From: CBDAUN01 sp965214875
GTDB taxonomy: Bacteria > Pseudomonadota > Gammaproteobacteria > Arenicellales > JAJDZL01
Length of the DNA: 64,000 nt
NCBI GenBank assembly: GCA_965214875.1
Contig: OZ243980.1
Span: 1,302,001 to 1,366,000, forward strand
Direction: 5' to 3'
Below, in pieces: positions 17,407 through 25,609 of this stretch. A model generated the notes under the pieces. That model was given only the letters and a program-made list of their open reading frames with translations, did no database searches and had not been told where the DNA came from. Every line of letters starts with the position of its first letter. Position 1 is the stretch's first letter. A program made the position numbers and the translations under genes.

Positions 17407-18467
17407 ATAAGGCAGAGCATTTGGTTGTCTCTTGGGTCGCAAAAAAAATTCAAGCAGATTTAGCACTTGATGTCGTTCCAGCTCGAACAAAGAACTTTTT
17501 GAAAATGCAGCATAGGATTTTGTATCGCAGTGTGAATAAATACCTGAAAAAGCGAAGTCATGCTCCCTGTGATGCTGAGCTTTGGGAAATGATTTCGGAA
17601 TTACATCAAAATTATGTATCTTGGAGATGGGGTAGATTTGGAGAACGGTTAAATTTATGTAAACCGTTGACCTTGGCAGAAAAAATTGAGTGGTTAAAAC
17701 TCAATGATCACCGAAGTTTTTACATCAGGTTGACCGATAAATTATCGGTGAGAAGTTATGTTCTGGAAATGACAGGCCAAGTTGCATTGCTGAATAAGCT
17801 AATTGGCGTTTACGATAGTACAAAAGATATACCAATTGAATCACTTCCAGAAAAGTTTGTAATTAAAACCAATCGATGGGGTGGCGGAGATGTTCTGATT
17901 GTCAAGAATCGCAAATTCGCCACAAAGGAAAGGCTGGTAAGCATTGAAAAACATCTTTGTAATCAGTTTTCTTCCAAAAAAGCTGAATGGCCGTACTGGC
18001 ATATTGAACCTAGGGTTTTGGTTGAAGAATACATTGAAGATCAATTTAATCAGCTGATTGATTACAAAGTATTTTGTTTCAATGGTCGACCAAAGTTTGT
18101 GATGGTTTGCAAGGATGGATTCACCATGCATAAGAGGCTTTACTTTGACCTGGATTGGAAATTGATGCCATTTTCCGATGCAAAGTATCCAAAAATAGAT
18201 GACCAAGGAAAAGGGGATTTTCCACGACCTGAGTCTCTTGACAATATGATTCGACATGCCGAGCAGCTAAGTCAAGGTTGCCCGTTTGTTCGAGTGGATT
18301 TCTACGATCTATTTGGCGTATGCAGATTCGGGGAAATGACGTTTTACCCACAAAGCGGCATAGGATGCCGGTTTGTTCCGATTGAATGGAATGCATTGGT
18401 TGGTCGAATGTTAACGATGCCAAAACCTTATAGAAATCCAAGATACGCATACGGAGTAAAAATGTAG
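17403..18467 (+). CDS. TupA-like ATP-grasp protein of the glycan cluster
   Basis: A 354-residue protein of the ATP-grasp family named after teichuronopeptide synthesis protein TupA, often found in polysaccharide loci. Visible features: TLAEKIEWLKLNDHR, KFVIKTNRWGGGDVLIVKN (the nucleotide-binding loop), EPRVLVEEYIED, DYKVFCFNGRPKFVMV and VRVDFYDLFGVCRFGEMTF with the carboxylate ligands for Mg-ATP. It probably joins an amino-acid or similar group to the glycan, but the substrate is unknown. Start GTG at 17403, overlapping the stop of GT4-3. Strongly AT-rich. It is the last intact gene of the glycan cluster. Confidence 0.85.
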   Translation: MNKAEHLVVSWVAKKIQADLALDVVPARTKNFLKMQHRILYRSVNKYLKKRSHAPCDAELWEMISELHQNYVSWRWGRFGERLNLCKPLTLAEKIEWLKLNDHRSFYIRLTDKLSVRSYVLEMTGQVALLNKLIGVYDSTKDIPIESLPEKFVIKTNRWGGGDVLIVKNRKFATKERLVSIEKHLCNQFSSKKAEWPYWHIEPRVLVEEYIEDQFNQLIDYKVFCFNGRPKFVMVCKDGFTMHKRLYFDLDWKLMPFSDAKYPKIDDQGKGDFPRPESLDNMIRHAEQLSQGCPFVRVDFYDLFGVCRFGEMTFYPQSGIGCRFVPIEWNALVGRMLTMPKPYRNPRYAYGVKM

Positions 18468-18623
18468 AACTTGCAATATCTCTATCTAATGCAAAACGGA
18501 GCAAAATCGCCCAAGTAATTTTCTTGTAAAAACTCAACAGGGCTTAATTTTTGTATATCTTCTATTTCGGATCAGATGAGTTTCCTATGATTTGTAAAGT
18601 TAATATTTGGCGGCAAGGTTTGA

Positions 18624-19828
18624 GAGACATTGTCAAAAGTAGTGTTTGATGGGGGTTGAAAAAAAGCGGCGTATCTGGTCTGACGGTAGATTCGAAAAAA
18701 ATCTGCAACAACCAGAGAGGTACGCCACTAATGAGCAAGAACAGCCCTGTTTCGCTTGAAGCGCACGACAAGTTCTCCGATCCGCCGGCCGAGATTGCGC
18801 GCGGCGGATGCTGGCGCTGGAGGCCGAGTCGGGCGAGCTGCTCGCCCGCTGCGACGGGGTCGAAAGGCCGGACGGCCGCAAGGCGGCGGTTCGAAGCGGC
18901 TGCCAGCCGCGGCGCGAGATACTTCACCGGCGCGGGGCCGGTGTCGGTGCGAATCCCCAAGACCCGCTCCTGCCCCGGCGAGCCGGCGGCGTTCCGGTCC
19001 GCGCCGGTTCCGCCGCAGGTCCGCAAGGCCGCGAGCGTCGAGGCGTTCGTGCCGTGGCTGCATCTTAAGGGCGCGTCCAGCGGCGAGATGGCCGAGACCC
19101 TTCAGGTTCTGCCGGGGCCCGAGGCGCGGGGATTCTCGGCCTAGTGCGTGTCGCGCCCGGCGGAGCAGTGGAACGGGGAAATGGAGCAATGGTGCCGAGA
19201 GTACCTGTCCGACCGCCGCTCGCCGCTGGGCGCATATCCGGGCAGGGATCTGATGCGGGCTTCGGACCGAGGATGTCAAGCTGTGCGCCCTAGTGTCGGT
19301 CGGCGACGGGGCGCCGGGATTCTGGGCCGCGCCGGACCAGGCGTATCCGCACACCCGCCACCGGCGCTGCCGGCTGCGCAAGACGGGCAGCATCCTGAAC
19401 GTCCTGCCCGAAAGCGTCCAGCCCCGAGCCAAGCAGGCGCTGCAGCAGATCTGGATGGCTTAAGACCCGGGATGATGCCGAGGCCGCGTTCAAGAGCTTT
19501 GTCGACGCCTGCGGCGAGAAGCAACCGAAGGCCGCCGAGAAGCTGCCGGAGGACCGCGACGAGCTGATGGCGTTGTGCGGCTTTCCGGCCGCCCGCTGGC
19601 AGAGCATCCGCACGACCAATTCGATCGAGTCGACGCTATCGACGATCCGGCACCGCACGAAGCACTCGAGGGGATGTCTGAGCCGCCGGCGCCTGAGCGG
19701 ATTTAGAAAGCTTGGAAAGGTGTGGAAGGGATGCAATTCAAAGACGGAATCGAAGCGGAGCACCCGAACGACCAGATGGCCGCTTGAATGCCGCCCGCCC
19801 GCCAAGCACTACTTTTGACAATGTCTCT
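18624..19828 (+). mobile_element. Decayed IS256-family insertion sequence, copy 1
   Basis: Ends are a perfect 22-base inverted repeat starting AGAGACATTGTCAAAA (18624-18645 and 19807-19828), with further imperfect pairing inside. The interior is a broken mutator-type transposase. I do not see a convincing target duplication in the flanks. The GC-rich interior contrasts sharply with the AT-rich glycan genes to the left. Confidence 0.85.
18731..19787 (+). pseudogene. IS256-family transposase, multiply frameshifted
   Basis: Starts MSKNSPVSLEAHDKF at 18731 and ends FKDGIEAEHPND...AA at 19787. Recognisable pieces fall in different frames: GEMAETLQVLPGPEARGFSA, the RAKQALQQIWMA stretch, then ELMALCGFPAARWQSIRTTN and IESTLSTIRHRTKHSRGCLS, the typical C-terminal IS256 signature with the catalytic glutamate region. 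At least three frameshifts separate them, so it cannot be active. Confidence 0.85.
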
Positions 19829-19963
19829 TAAATTGGTGAATTGCCTCATTGACTACAGTCGCTCCAATTGATCAATATTTTGAATTCATCAATATTTATT
19901 GGTAATAAGCCGTTTTTATGCTATATATTGAATACGCATGCTGAGTAATATAACCCCTAAATC

Positions 19964-20812
19964 ATGACTAGCAGTCAAAAACGAAAGCAACGACTAAAGC
20001 CTCTTCTTGATGCTGTCCCACCGGGATTCATGGTAGACACGGCTTGGCTGATCAACCAGGGAATTGATCCAAAATCCATCCATAATTACATCAAAAGCGG
20101 TTGGCTTGAGCGTGTTGTTTGGGGTGTCTACAGGCGCCCTTTGCCCAATGCGCCGCCAAACGATTCTGTTGCATCTTGGGAGATTCCTTTGCTCTCGTTG
20201 CAGTGGGTAATGAACTGCGATGTCCATTTGGGCGGAGAAAACGCACTTGACTATGCTGGCTTCGCACATCACCTAAATTTGGGAGAAGAGCGGCAAGTTC
20301 ATTTCTATGGCTATGCGCCATCGTGGGTGAAGCGATTGCCGATGCAAACCGAAGTTGTCGTGCATCGTCGCGCCCTCTTCGGCTCCCACCATGCTGGAAT
20401 TTTTGACTCTGAACGTGAGGTTGAACGAGTCAGTCATTCGATAAGAGTGTGGCGTTGGCCTGTAAGAACCTCGACTCCGGAACGAGCCATCCTTGAAGCT
20501 TTGGACGAATTGCCGAATAACGCCAGTTTCACGAACCTGGACTACATTTTTGAAGGACTTGCGGCATTGCGCCCGAATCTGCTCATGATGTTGCTTGAAC
20601 TTTGTCGTAGCGTCAAAGTGCGTCGGCTTTTTTTTGTTTACGCTGATAGGCACAATCACCCATGGCGCAAACATTTGGACACATCGAAGATAGACTTCGG
20701 GTCAGGTCCTCGCGCCCTGGTACCTGGTGGCACATTCCATTCAAAATACCAAATATCTTTACCGGGTAAATTGGTTTTCTCGGACGATATGAGGCAGGCG
20801 ATCGATGCGTGA
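19964..20812 (+). CDS. AbiEi-family type IV antitoxin, module 1
   Basis: A 282-residue antitoxin of the AbiE system, which in known cases represses its own promoter and neutralises a nucleotidyltransferase toxin without binding it. The N terminus has the winged-helix segment WLINQGIDPKSIHNYIKSGW followed by RVVWGVYRRP, as in AbiEi proteins; the C-terminal half contains TSTPERAILEALDELP. The last 8 bases overlap the toxin gene. Just upstream, ATCAATATTT occurs twice as a direct repeat (19871-19880, 19888-19897), a possible operator. It follows directly after the IS256 remnant. Confidence 0.85.
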   Translation: MTSSQKRKQRLKPLLDAVPPGFMVDTAWLINQGIDPKSIHNYIKSGWLERVVWGVYRRPLPNAPPNDSVASWEIPLLSLQWVMNCDVHLGGENALDYAGFAHHLNLGEERQVHFYGYAPSWVKRLPMQTEVVVHRRALFGSHHAGIFDSEREVERVSHSIRVWRWPVRTSTPERAILEALDELPNNASFTNLDYIFEGLAALRPNLLMMLLELCRSVKVRRLFFVYADRHNHPWRKHLDTSKIDFGSGPRALVPGGTFHSKYQISLPGKLVFSDDMRQAIDA

Positions 20813-21719
20813 GCACTATGTTGAACAGACGCGACTATTGATGAGCATTATTCCTGAAATTGCGACAATCAATGCCTTCGCACTTAAGGGAGGCACTGCC
20901 ATTAACCTGTTCTACAGAGATATGCCACGAATTTCTGTCGATATTGATTTGGCTTATCTGCCGATGGGCGACCGCGCCAACGCGTTAAAAGCAATCAACG
21001 AAATTTTTGATCGCATTATTCATGCGATCAAAAGTACCGACTTTAGATTGCAAATTCAACGTGCTGCAGTTGCAAGCAATGCCGAGACTCGCGTCTTGGT
21101 CAATAACGGCAAAGTGCAAGTGAAAATAGAAACCTCCCCGGTAATGCGCGGCACCGTCTGTCCTCCAAGAATCATGAATACATCAGGTTCCGTAGCTGAC
21201 ATGTTCGGCCACATCGAAATGAACGTTGTGGCATTCGAAGATCTATATGGGGGCAAGTTGCACGCGGCACTTGATCGCCAGCATCCACGTGGTTTTTTTG
21301 ATATCAAGGTTTTGTATGAAAATGAAGGCATCACGGATGAGCTGTTCCACGTTTTTCTTGTCTATGTTGCAAGTTCTAGGCGACCAATGCACGAATTGCT
21401 CAAGCCTGGCGATGTGGTCATGGATAAACAGTATTTCATGGAATTCTCAGGTATGACCAACGTGAAAGTAAATGTGAACTCTCTCATCGAAACCCGTCGC
21501 AAACTGCACATTGATATCGAAAATCGGCTTACCGGTCATGTTGCCGATTTTCTTCTTTCTGTCCATAATGCCAAGCCAAATTTCAAATTAATTGATCATG
21601 GCAAGGCTTTAGATCTTCCCGCAGTGCAATGGAAACTGTTGAACTTGCGGAAACTAAAATCACAAAATCCCAGAAAACACGCACTACAACGCGAAGCGCT
21701 CGAAAACATATTTCATTGA
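20805..21719 (+). CDS. AbiEii/AbiGii-family toxin (nucleotidyltransferase), module 1
   Basis: A 304-residue toxin of the DNA polymerase-beta nucleotidyltransferase superfamily; characterised relatives use GTP or CTP to disable their target. The catalytic motif is ALKGGTAINLFYRDMPR followed by SVDIDLAY (residues 26-50), and the second conserved block is LYGGKLHAALDRQHPRGFFD. The ATG at 20805 lies inside the antitoxin gene (8-base overlap), the usual arrangement. Complete and in frame. A truncated near-identical copy lies at 23898-24323. Confidence 0.88.
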   Translation: MREHYVEQTRLLMSIIPEIATINAFALKGGTAINLFYRDMPRISVDIDLAYLPMGDRANALKAINEIFDRIIHAIKSTDFRLQIQRAAVASNAETRVLVNNGKVQVKIETSPVMRGTVCPPRIMNTSGSVADMFGHIEMNVVAFEDLYGGKLHAALDRQHPRGFFDIKVLYENEGITDELFHVFLVYVASSRRPMHELLKPGDVVMDKQYFMEFSGMTNVKVNVNSLIETRRKLHIDIENRLTGHVADFLLSVHNAKPNFKLIDHGKALDLPAVQWKLLNLRKLKSQNPRKHALQREALENIFH

Positions 21720-21962
21720 CAACAAGCCGATTTGTCCAATAGATAAAGAGGTGAACTTGAAATTTCAAACTGAAGTAACTTCATCCCTATTCCGTGCTGG
21801 TCTGCGAGCTATTCCCGGAATTCCATGCAATCCACCATATTCAATACCGATTTATAGGTGTTGTTGAAAATTCCGATTTACCCTGATTTTATCATTGTCT
21901 TTCTCCGAGTTTACGATGCATCATATAGTACAGTTTTTCCTATTGAACTTAACTCTATAAAA
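21720..21962. other. Intergenic stretch between the two AbiE modules
   Basis: AT-rich, with no reading frame I can support. Together with the palindromes that follow, it forms a 349-base gap before module 2. Confidence 0.5.
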
Positions 21963-22003
21963 TATTATAGTATATATATCCTTAGGATATATATACTATA
22001 ATA
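21963..22003. promoter_or_regulatory. Perfect 20+1+20 palindrome upstream of AbiE module 2
   Basis: Left arm 21963-21982, one central T, right arm 21984-22003, no mismatch. The core is ATCCTTAGGAT. TATAAT occurs in the right arm (21997-22002), so a repressor bound here would cover a promoter. AbiEi proteins are known to bind paired inverted repeats in their own promoters. Confidence 0.75.
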
Positions 22004-22034
22004 GAATACTATTATCCTAAGGATAATAGTATTC
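22004..22034. promoter_or_regulatory. Second perfect palindrome (15+1+15) abutting the first
   Basis: Left arm 22004-22018, central A, right arm 22020-22034. It shares the ATCCTNAGGAT core with its neighbour and ends 34 bases before the AbiEi start. Confidence 0.75.
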
Positions 22035-22068
22035 GTTATATTTCGTTAACTAACTTGATTGAACGCCG

Positions 22069-22908
22069 ATGAGCCGAACGAGATTGCTTTTGGAAAACAG
22101 GTTGAGGGAGCGGAGACAAGCCGTCATTACGCCCTATGAGCTTTTTCGAATGATCCAAGACATGTATCCTGATCCAAGCGTGCCCCAGTATTTCAGGGTC
22201 TACAGGTCTCTGCTTCAAGCCAGGGTAATTGACGAGGGGGGTGACTATAACGGGCGGGTCATGCGTGTTCTTGTCGCGCACGACCAACCGCTCGAAGACA
22301 TCGTGTGCCTGGCCGATCCGTTGTGCCATGTTTCACACCTGTCCGCCATGCAGTGGTGGGGACTGACGGATCGTGCTCCTCAAGAGGTGATTTTCACTAG
22401 AGCCAATGCATTGGAGTCAAGGATGCGATTAATGGAAATGATGGAAGATGACCCTCGACCGCTACCCCCGAAATACCTCCAACTACGAAGAATCAAACAC
22501 CCTGATTCGATTCGAGGTCATCCCATCCGCATGATCGACAGCAAACCGGTTGGAAATTCCGTTGTCGTGCAGGGGCGCCAGATGCGCCTTGCCACTATCG
22601 GGCAAACGTTTCTCGACATGCTCAGGAGGCAGGATCTTTGCGGCGGCATGCGGCATGTCCTGGAAATCTATGAGGAGTACGCTGGCCAGTGGGTCGAGGA
22701 AATCGTCGCCGCGGTTGACGGATTTCCAAAAAAGATTGTCAAGTGCCGTGCGGGATATATCCTCTCGGAACGACTGAAGATTCATCATGAAAAAATAGAA
22801 GCCTGGAAGTTCTCGGCTCCGCAACGGGGCGGGAGCTGCAAGCTGGATCCATCGAAGGATTATGCTTCGCGCTACTCTGAACCGTGGCAGCTGTCCCTGA
22901 ATGTCTGA
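22069..22908 (+). CDS. AbiEi-like antitoxin, module 2
   Basis: A 279-residue protein in the antitoxin position. The N terminus looks like a winged helix (VITPYELFRMIQDMYPDP, then SLLQARVIDEGG), the middle has CHVSHLSAMQWWGLTDRAP, the signature of AbiEi-type proteins (transcriptional regulator-like), and VVVQGRQMRLATIGQTFLDM lies before the C terminus. It differs strongly from module 1 in sequence and is more GC-rich. Overlaps the toxin start by 8 bases, exactly as in module 1. The palindrome pair at 21963-22034 is its likely operator. Confidence 0.8.
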   Translation: MSRTRLLLENRLRERRQAVITPYELFRMIQDMYPDPSVPQYFRVYRSLLQARVIDEGGDYNGRVMRVLVAHDQPLEDIVCLADPLCHVSHLSAMQWWGLTDRAPQEVIFTRANALESRMRLMEMMEDDPRPLPPKYLQLRRIKHPDSIRGHPIRMIDSKPVGNSVVVQGRQMRLATIGQTFLDMLRRQDLCGGMRHVLEIYEEYAGQWVEEIVAAVDGFPKKIVKCRAGYILSERLKIHHEKIEAWKFSAPQRGGSCKLDPSKDYASRYSEPWQLSLNV

Positions 22909-23779
22909 TTCAGGGGCAGCCGTCGATATTGTCCGGTGGGTTCGTGATGCGGCCGGAACGACCCGGCGGCAGCGTGAGATCACCCAGATCATTCTCCATG
23001 CAATCGCAATAACCTCTTCATTACGCGAGGTGCTATACCTCAAGGGAGGGGTGTTCATGGGACTTGTATACGACAGTGTGCGCCTCAGTGCAGATGTCGA
23101 TTTTTCCGTTGCGGACACGGTGGAACCCGATAAATCGATAGGAAATATATTACGGGAGGCGCTTGATCCAGCCCTGCTGCGTGCGGCATCGGAGTGTGGG
23201 CATCCTCAAACTGTCCTGCAGGTCCAGAGCGTGAAGGAGATGCCGGGAAACCGTTTTCTGGAAGCGATTTCCCCAGCATTGAAAATCAAGATCGGCTATG
23301 CCGACCGGGGCACAAGGCAACATGAAAAACTGCTGGAGGGCAAGGCCCGTTCCGTCATAGCCATGGATATCTCATTCAACGAAACTATAGAAGAAATCCA
23401 GATTCTCCAAATATCGGATGAGAACACCGTGCTGGCCTACTCCCTGATCGACATGATTGCAGAGAAGTGCAGGGCATTGCTGCAACAGTCCTCGCGCGAC
23501 CGGTACAGGAAACAGGATGTCTACGATCTCGATATCCTGATCCGGGATCCGGACTTGGATGACCTGGCACTTAGCAAGGTGCTTAAAATGCTCGTCGCAA
23601 AGTGCAAATCGCGGGCCATTAATCCCGGTTCCGATTCTATGGATAATCCTGAGGTCAGACGGCGCGCGCGTGCCGACTGGAACACGATCGAGCTTGAAAC
23701 CGGGAATCTGCCGGATTTCGATGAGTGTTTCGAGCGCGTGAGAATGTTCTACCGCAAACTTCCTTGGCCAGAAAATTGA
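22901..23779 (+). CDS. AbiEii-like toxin (nucleotidyltransferase), module 2
   Basis: A 292-residue member of the AbiEii nucleotidyltransferase family: VLYLKGGVFMGLVYDSVR followed by SADVDFSVAD carries the catalytic aspartates, and IAEKCRALLQQSSRDRYRKQ then DVYDLDIL is the second conserved block. Sequence identity to the module 1 toxin is low outside these motifs, so the two pairs were acquired independently rather than by duplication. ATG at 22901. Its stop overlaps a further ATG (23779). Confidence 0.83.
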   Translation: MSDSGAAVDIVRWVRDAAGTTRRQREITQIILHAIAITSSLREVLYLKGGVFMGLVYDSVRLSADVDFSVADTVEPDKSIGNILREALDPALLRAASECGHPQTVLQVQSVKEMPGNRFLEAISPALKIKIGYADRGTRQHEKLLEGKARSVIAMDISFNETIEEIQILQISDENTVLAYSLIDMIAEKCRALLQQSSRDRYRKQDVYDLDILIRDPDLDDLALSKVLKMLVAKCKSRAINPGSDSMDNPEVRRRARADWNTIELETGNLPDFDECFERVRMFYRKLPWPEN

Positions 23780-23922
23780 TGACACCATCCATTTCCACAA
23801 ATATAAGCTTGCAGCCCTCTCAAACAAAGATTGAAGGTTTGCTTCTTGAAGCGAATGGAGCACCTGACAAGGCAGTCAATGCAGCAATCAAAAATTTTGA
23901 AATTGCGACAATCAATGCCTAA
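23779..23922 (+). CDS. Small ORF overlapping the module 2 toxin stop (unknown)
   Basis: A 47-codon frame starting MTPSISTNISLQPSQTK at an ATG that overlaps the toxin stop (ATGA), followed by IEGLLLEANGAPDKAVN. Its last codons run into the duplicated toxin fragment that begins about 23898, so it may be the 5' end of a gene that was cut off by that duplication. No family recognised; it could also be chance. Confidence 0.35.
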   Translation: MTPSISTNISLQPSQTKIEGLLLEANGAPDKAVNAAIKNFEIATINA

Positions 23923-24323
23923 GGGATGCACTGCCATTAATCTGTTCTACAGAGATACGCCACGAATCTCTGTCGATATTGATTTGGCTTATCTGCCGAT
24001 GGGCGACCGCGCCAACGCGTTAAAAGCAATCAACGAAATTTTTGATCGCATTATTCATGCGATCAAAAGTAACGACTCTCGATTGCAAATTCAACGTGCT
24101 GCAGTTGCAAGCAATGCCAAGACTCGTGTCTTGGTCAATAACGGCAAAGTGCAAGTGAAAATAGAAACCTCCCCGGTAATGCGCGGTGCCGTCTGTCCTC
24201 CAAGAATCATGAATACATCAGGTTCCGTAGCTGACATGTTTGGCCACATCGAAATGAACGTTGTGGCATTCGAAGGTCTGTATGGGGGCAAGTTGCACAC
24301 GGCACTTGATCGTCAGCATCCAC
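23898..24323 (+). pseudogene. Truncated duplicate of the module 1 AbiEii toxin
   Basis: Nearly identical at the DNA level to 20855-21288 in the intact toxin. It has an 8-base deletion early (around 23920) that destroys the frame before the active site, and it ends abruptly at the equivalent of the RQHP codons. With the intact toxin it brackets AbiE module 2 in direct orientation. The catalytic block TAINLFYRDTPR is still readable but has no start of its own. Confidence 0.88.
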
Positions 24324-24330
24324 TGGATTT

Positions 24331-24561
24331 ATTTTTGAAAATGAGCAAGTTCCAAAGTTCAATGAGGCGGTAAAACTCTGCGAGGCATTGCATGGAGGCA
24401 TCCCGCAATTGGCAATCATCGGATGGGACATCGCAATCGATGCAAACGAACGGGTAAAGATCCTTGAGTGGAATACGGGACACTGTGACATCAAGTTTTC
24501 CGAGGCGATGACAGGACCATGTTTTAGAGGCTTATGTTGGGAGAGATTCGCGAGATCGTAG
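24331..24561 (+). pseudogene. 3' fragment of a sugar-transfer ATP-grasp gene
   Basis: Directly after the toxin copy breaks off, an open frame reads FENEQVPKFNEAVKLCE, then PQLAIIGWDIAIDANERV and KILEWNTGHCDIKF, ending in TAG at 24559-24561. IGWDIAID followed by an E-N motif is the C-terminal signature of the ATP-grasp proteins associated with sugar transfer in polysaccharide loci. Only about the last 75 residues remain. It suggests that the glycan cluster once extended to this side of the AbiE block. Confidence 0.7.
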
Positions 24562-24835
24562 AAATTCGCGATTTTCTGTTAGTCAAAGAGCAATCAGGTA
24601 TTTAGGTCGTGCAGTTCCCACAGGCTTTGAATGCTTGCCGCCTGGCAGTTTCACATGTATTGAACCCGTACAGAAAATCGCATCCGTGGTGCAAAAACGG
24701 GTAAAATCGCGTTTCGACTGGATCAGGAAGTCAATGTGGTCAGAAAATTCGGCTGCTTGTGACGCGCCCTTGCGCGACTGGAAGCCCGAGTCGGTCGAAG
24801 AAAGTCTCGAATCTCAATTAAAATCAGGTGTTGCA

Positions 24836-25609
24836 ATGGCGAACGGTTCTGCTGCGGCGGAGGAAATCTGGGAGCTCATAAGGGAGACCCGGATCGACAT
24901 GGACAAGTTTCAGGTCGGCATGGACAAGTTTCAGGTCGGCATGGACAAGTTTGATGTCAACATGCGCAAGTTTCAGGCCGGCATGGAGGAGCTTCGCGCG
25001 AGCCAGAGGGAAACGGAGAGGCTGGTGCGGGAAGTGGCCGAGGAGCAGAAGGAGACCGACCGACAGCTGAAAGCGACCGACAAGCAGCTGAAAGCGACCG
25101 ACAAGCAGCTGAAAGCGACCGACAAGCAGCTGAAAGCGACCGACCGGCAGCTGAAAGCGACCGACAGCCGTTTCAACACCCAGTGGGGGCGGCTAGTGGA
25201 GTCGCTGGTGGAGGGCAGTCTGGTGCCGCTGTTGCGGGCTCGCGGCATCGAGGTGCGCCAGACCTCCCGCCGGGTGGAGGTGGAGTTCCGCACACCAGGC
25301 GGCGAGCGCAAGCAAAAGGAATTCGACATCTTGGTAGTCAATGGCGACGAGGCGGTGGCGGTGGAGGTCAAGACGACCCTGACTCCGGACATGGTGAAAT
25401 ATTTCTTGTCGGCGATGGAGGATTTCAAGCGCTATTTCCCGGACTACGGGCACAAGCGGGTGTACGGTGCAGTGGCGTATTTGAGAAGCGAGTCGGAGGC
25501 GGCGAAGTACGCCGAGCGGCAGGGGCTGTTCGTGGTGCGGGCGACCGGGGACAGCGCGAGCATCGTCAATGCGGAGTGGTTCGTGCCCAAGGCGTTCCCT
25601 TCTCGATGA
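24836..25609 (+). CDS. DUF3782-like coiled-coil protein with PD-(D/E)XK nuclease fold
   Basis: A 257-residue protein. The first half is a coiled coil made of two sets of seven-residue repeats (MDKFQVG-type, residues about 22-49, and QLKATD-type, residues about 76-110); the second half contains EFDILVVNGDEAVAVEVKT, the D...ExK core of restriction-endonuclease-like folds, and ends AEWFVPKAF. This is the layout of DUF3782-type proteins, whose function is not established. I chose ATG at 24836, preceded by AGGTG, over an upstream in-frame start at 24635 because the upstream part has unlike codon use. GC-rich compared with the flanks. Confidence 0.75.
   Translation: MANGSAAAEEIWELIRETRIDMDKFQVGMDKFQVGMDKFDVNMRKFQAGMEELRASQRETERLVREVAEEQKETDRQLKATDKQLKATDKQLKATDKQLKATDRQLKATDSRFNTQWGRLVESLVEGSLVPLLRARGIEVRQTSRRVEVEFRTPGGERKQKEFDILVVNGDEAVAVEVKTTLTPDMVKYFLSAMEDFKRYFPDYGHKRVYGAVAYLRSESEAAKYAERQGLFVVRATGDSASIVNAEWFVPKAFPSR
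24899..24982 (+). repeat. 21-base tandem repeat, 4 units
   Basis: Four in-frame units of 21 bases (24899, 24920, 24941, 24962), the first two identical, each encoding one heptad of the MDKFQVG type. Confidence 0.85.
25061..25165 (+). repeat. 21-base tandem repeat, 5 units
   Basis: Five in-frame 21-base units encoding (R/K)QLKATD; the three middle ones are identical. Unit number can change without breaking the frame. Confidence 0.9.

Noticed and set aside
18728..19432. 234-codon minus-strand frame across the IS256 copy 1
   Set aside because: Shadow frame in GC-rich decayed transposase; no motifs.
24899..25165. Regular 21-base repeats considered as a CRISPR or other array
   Set aside because: Units are contiguous without spacers, in frame, and encode heptads of a coiled coil.
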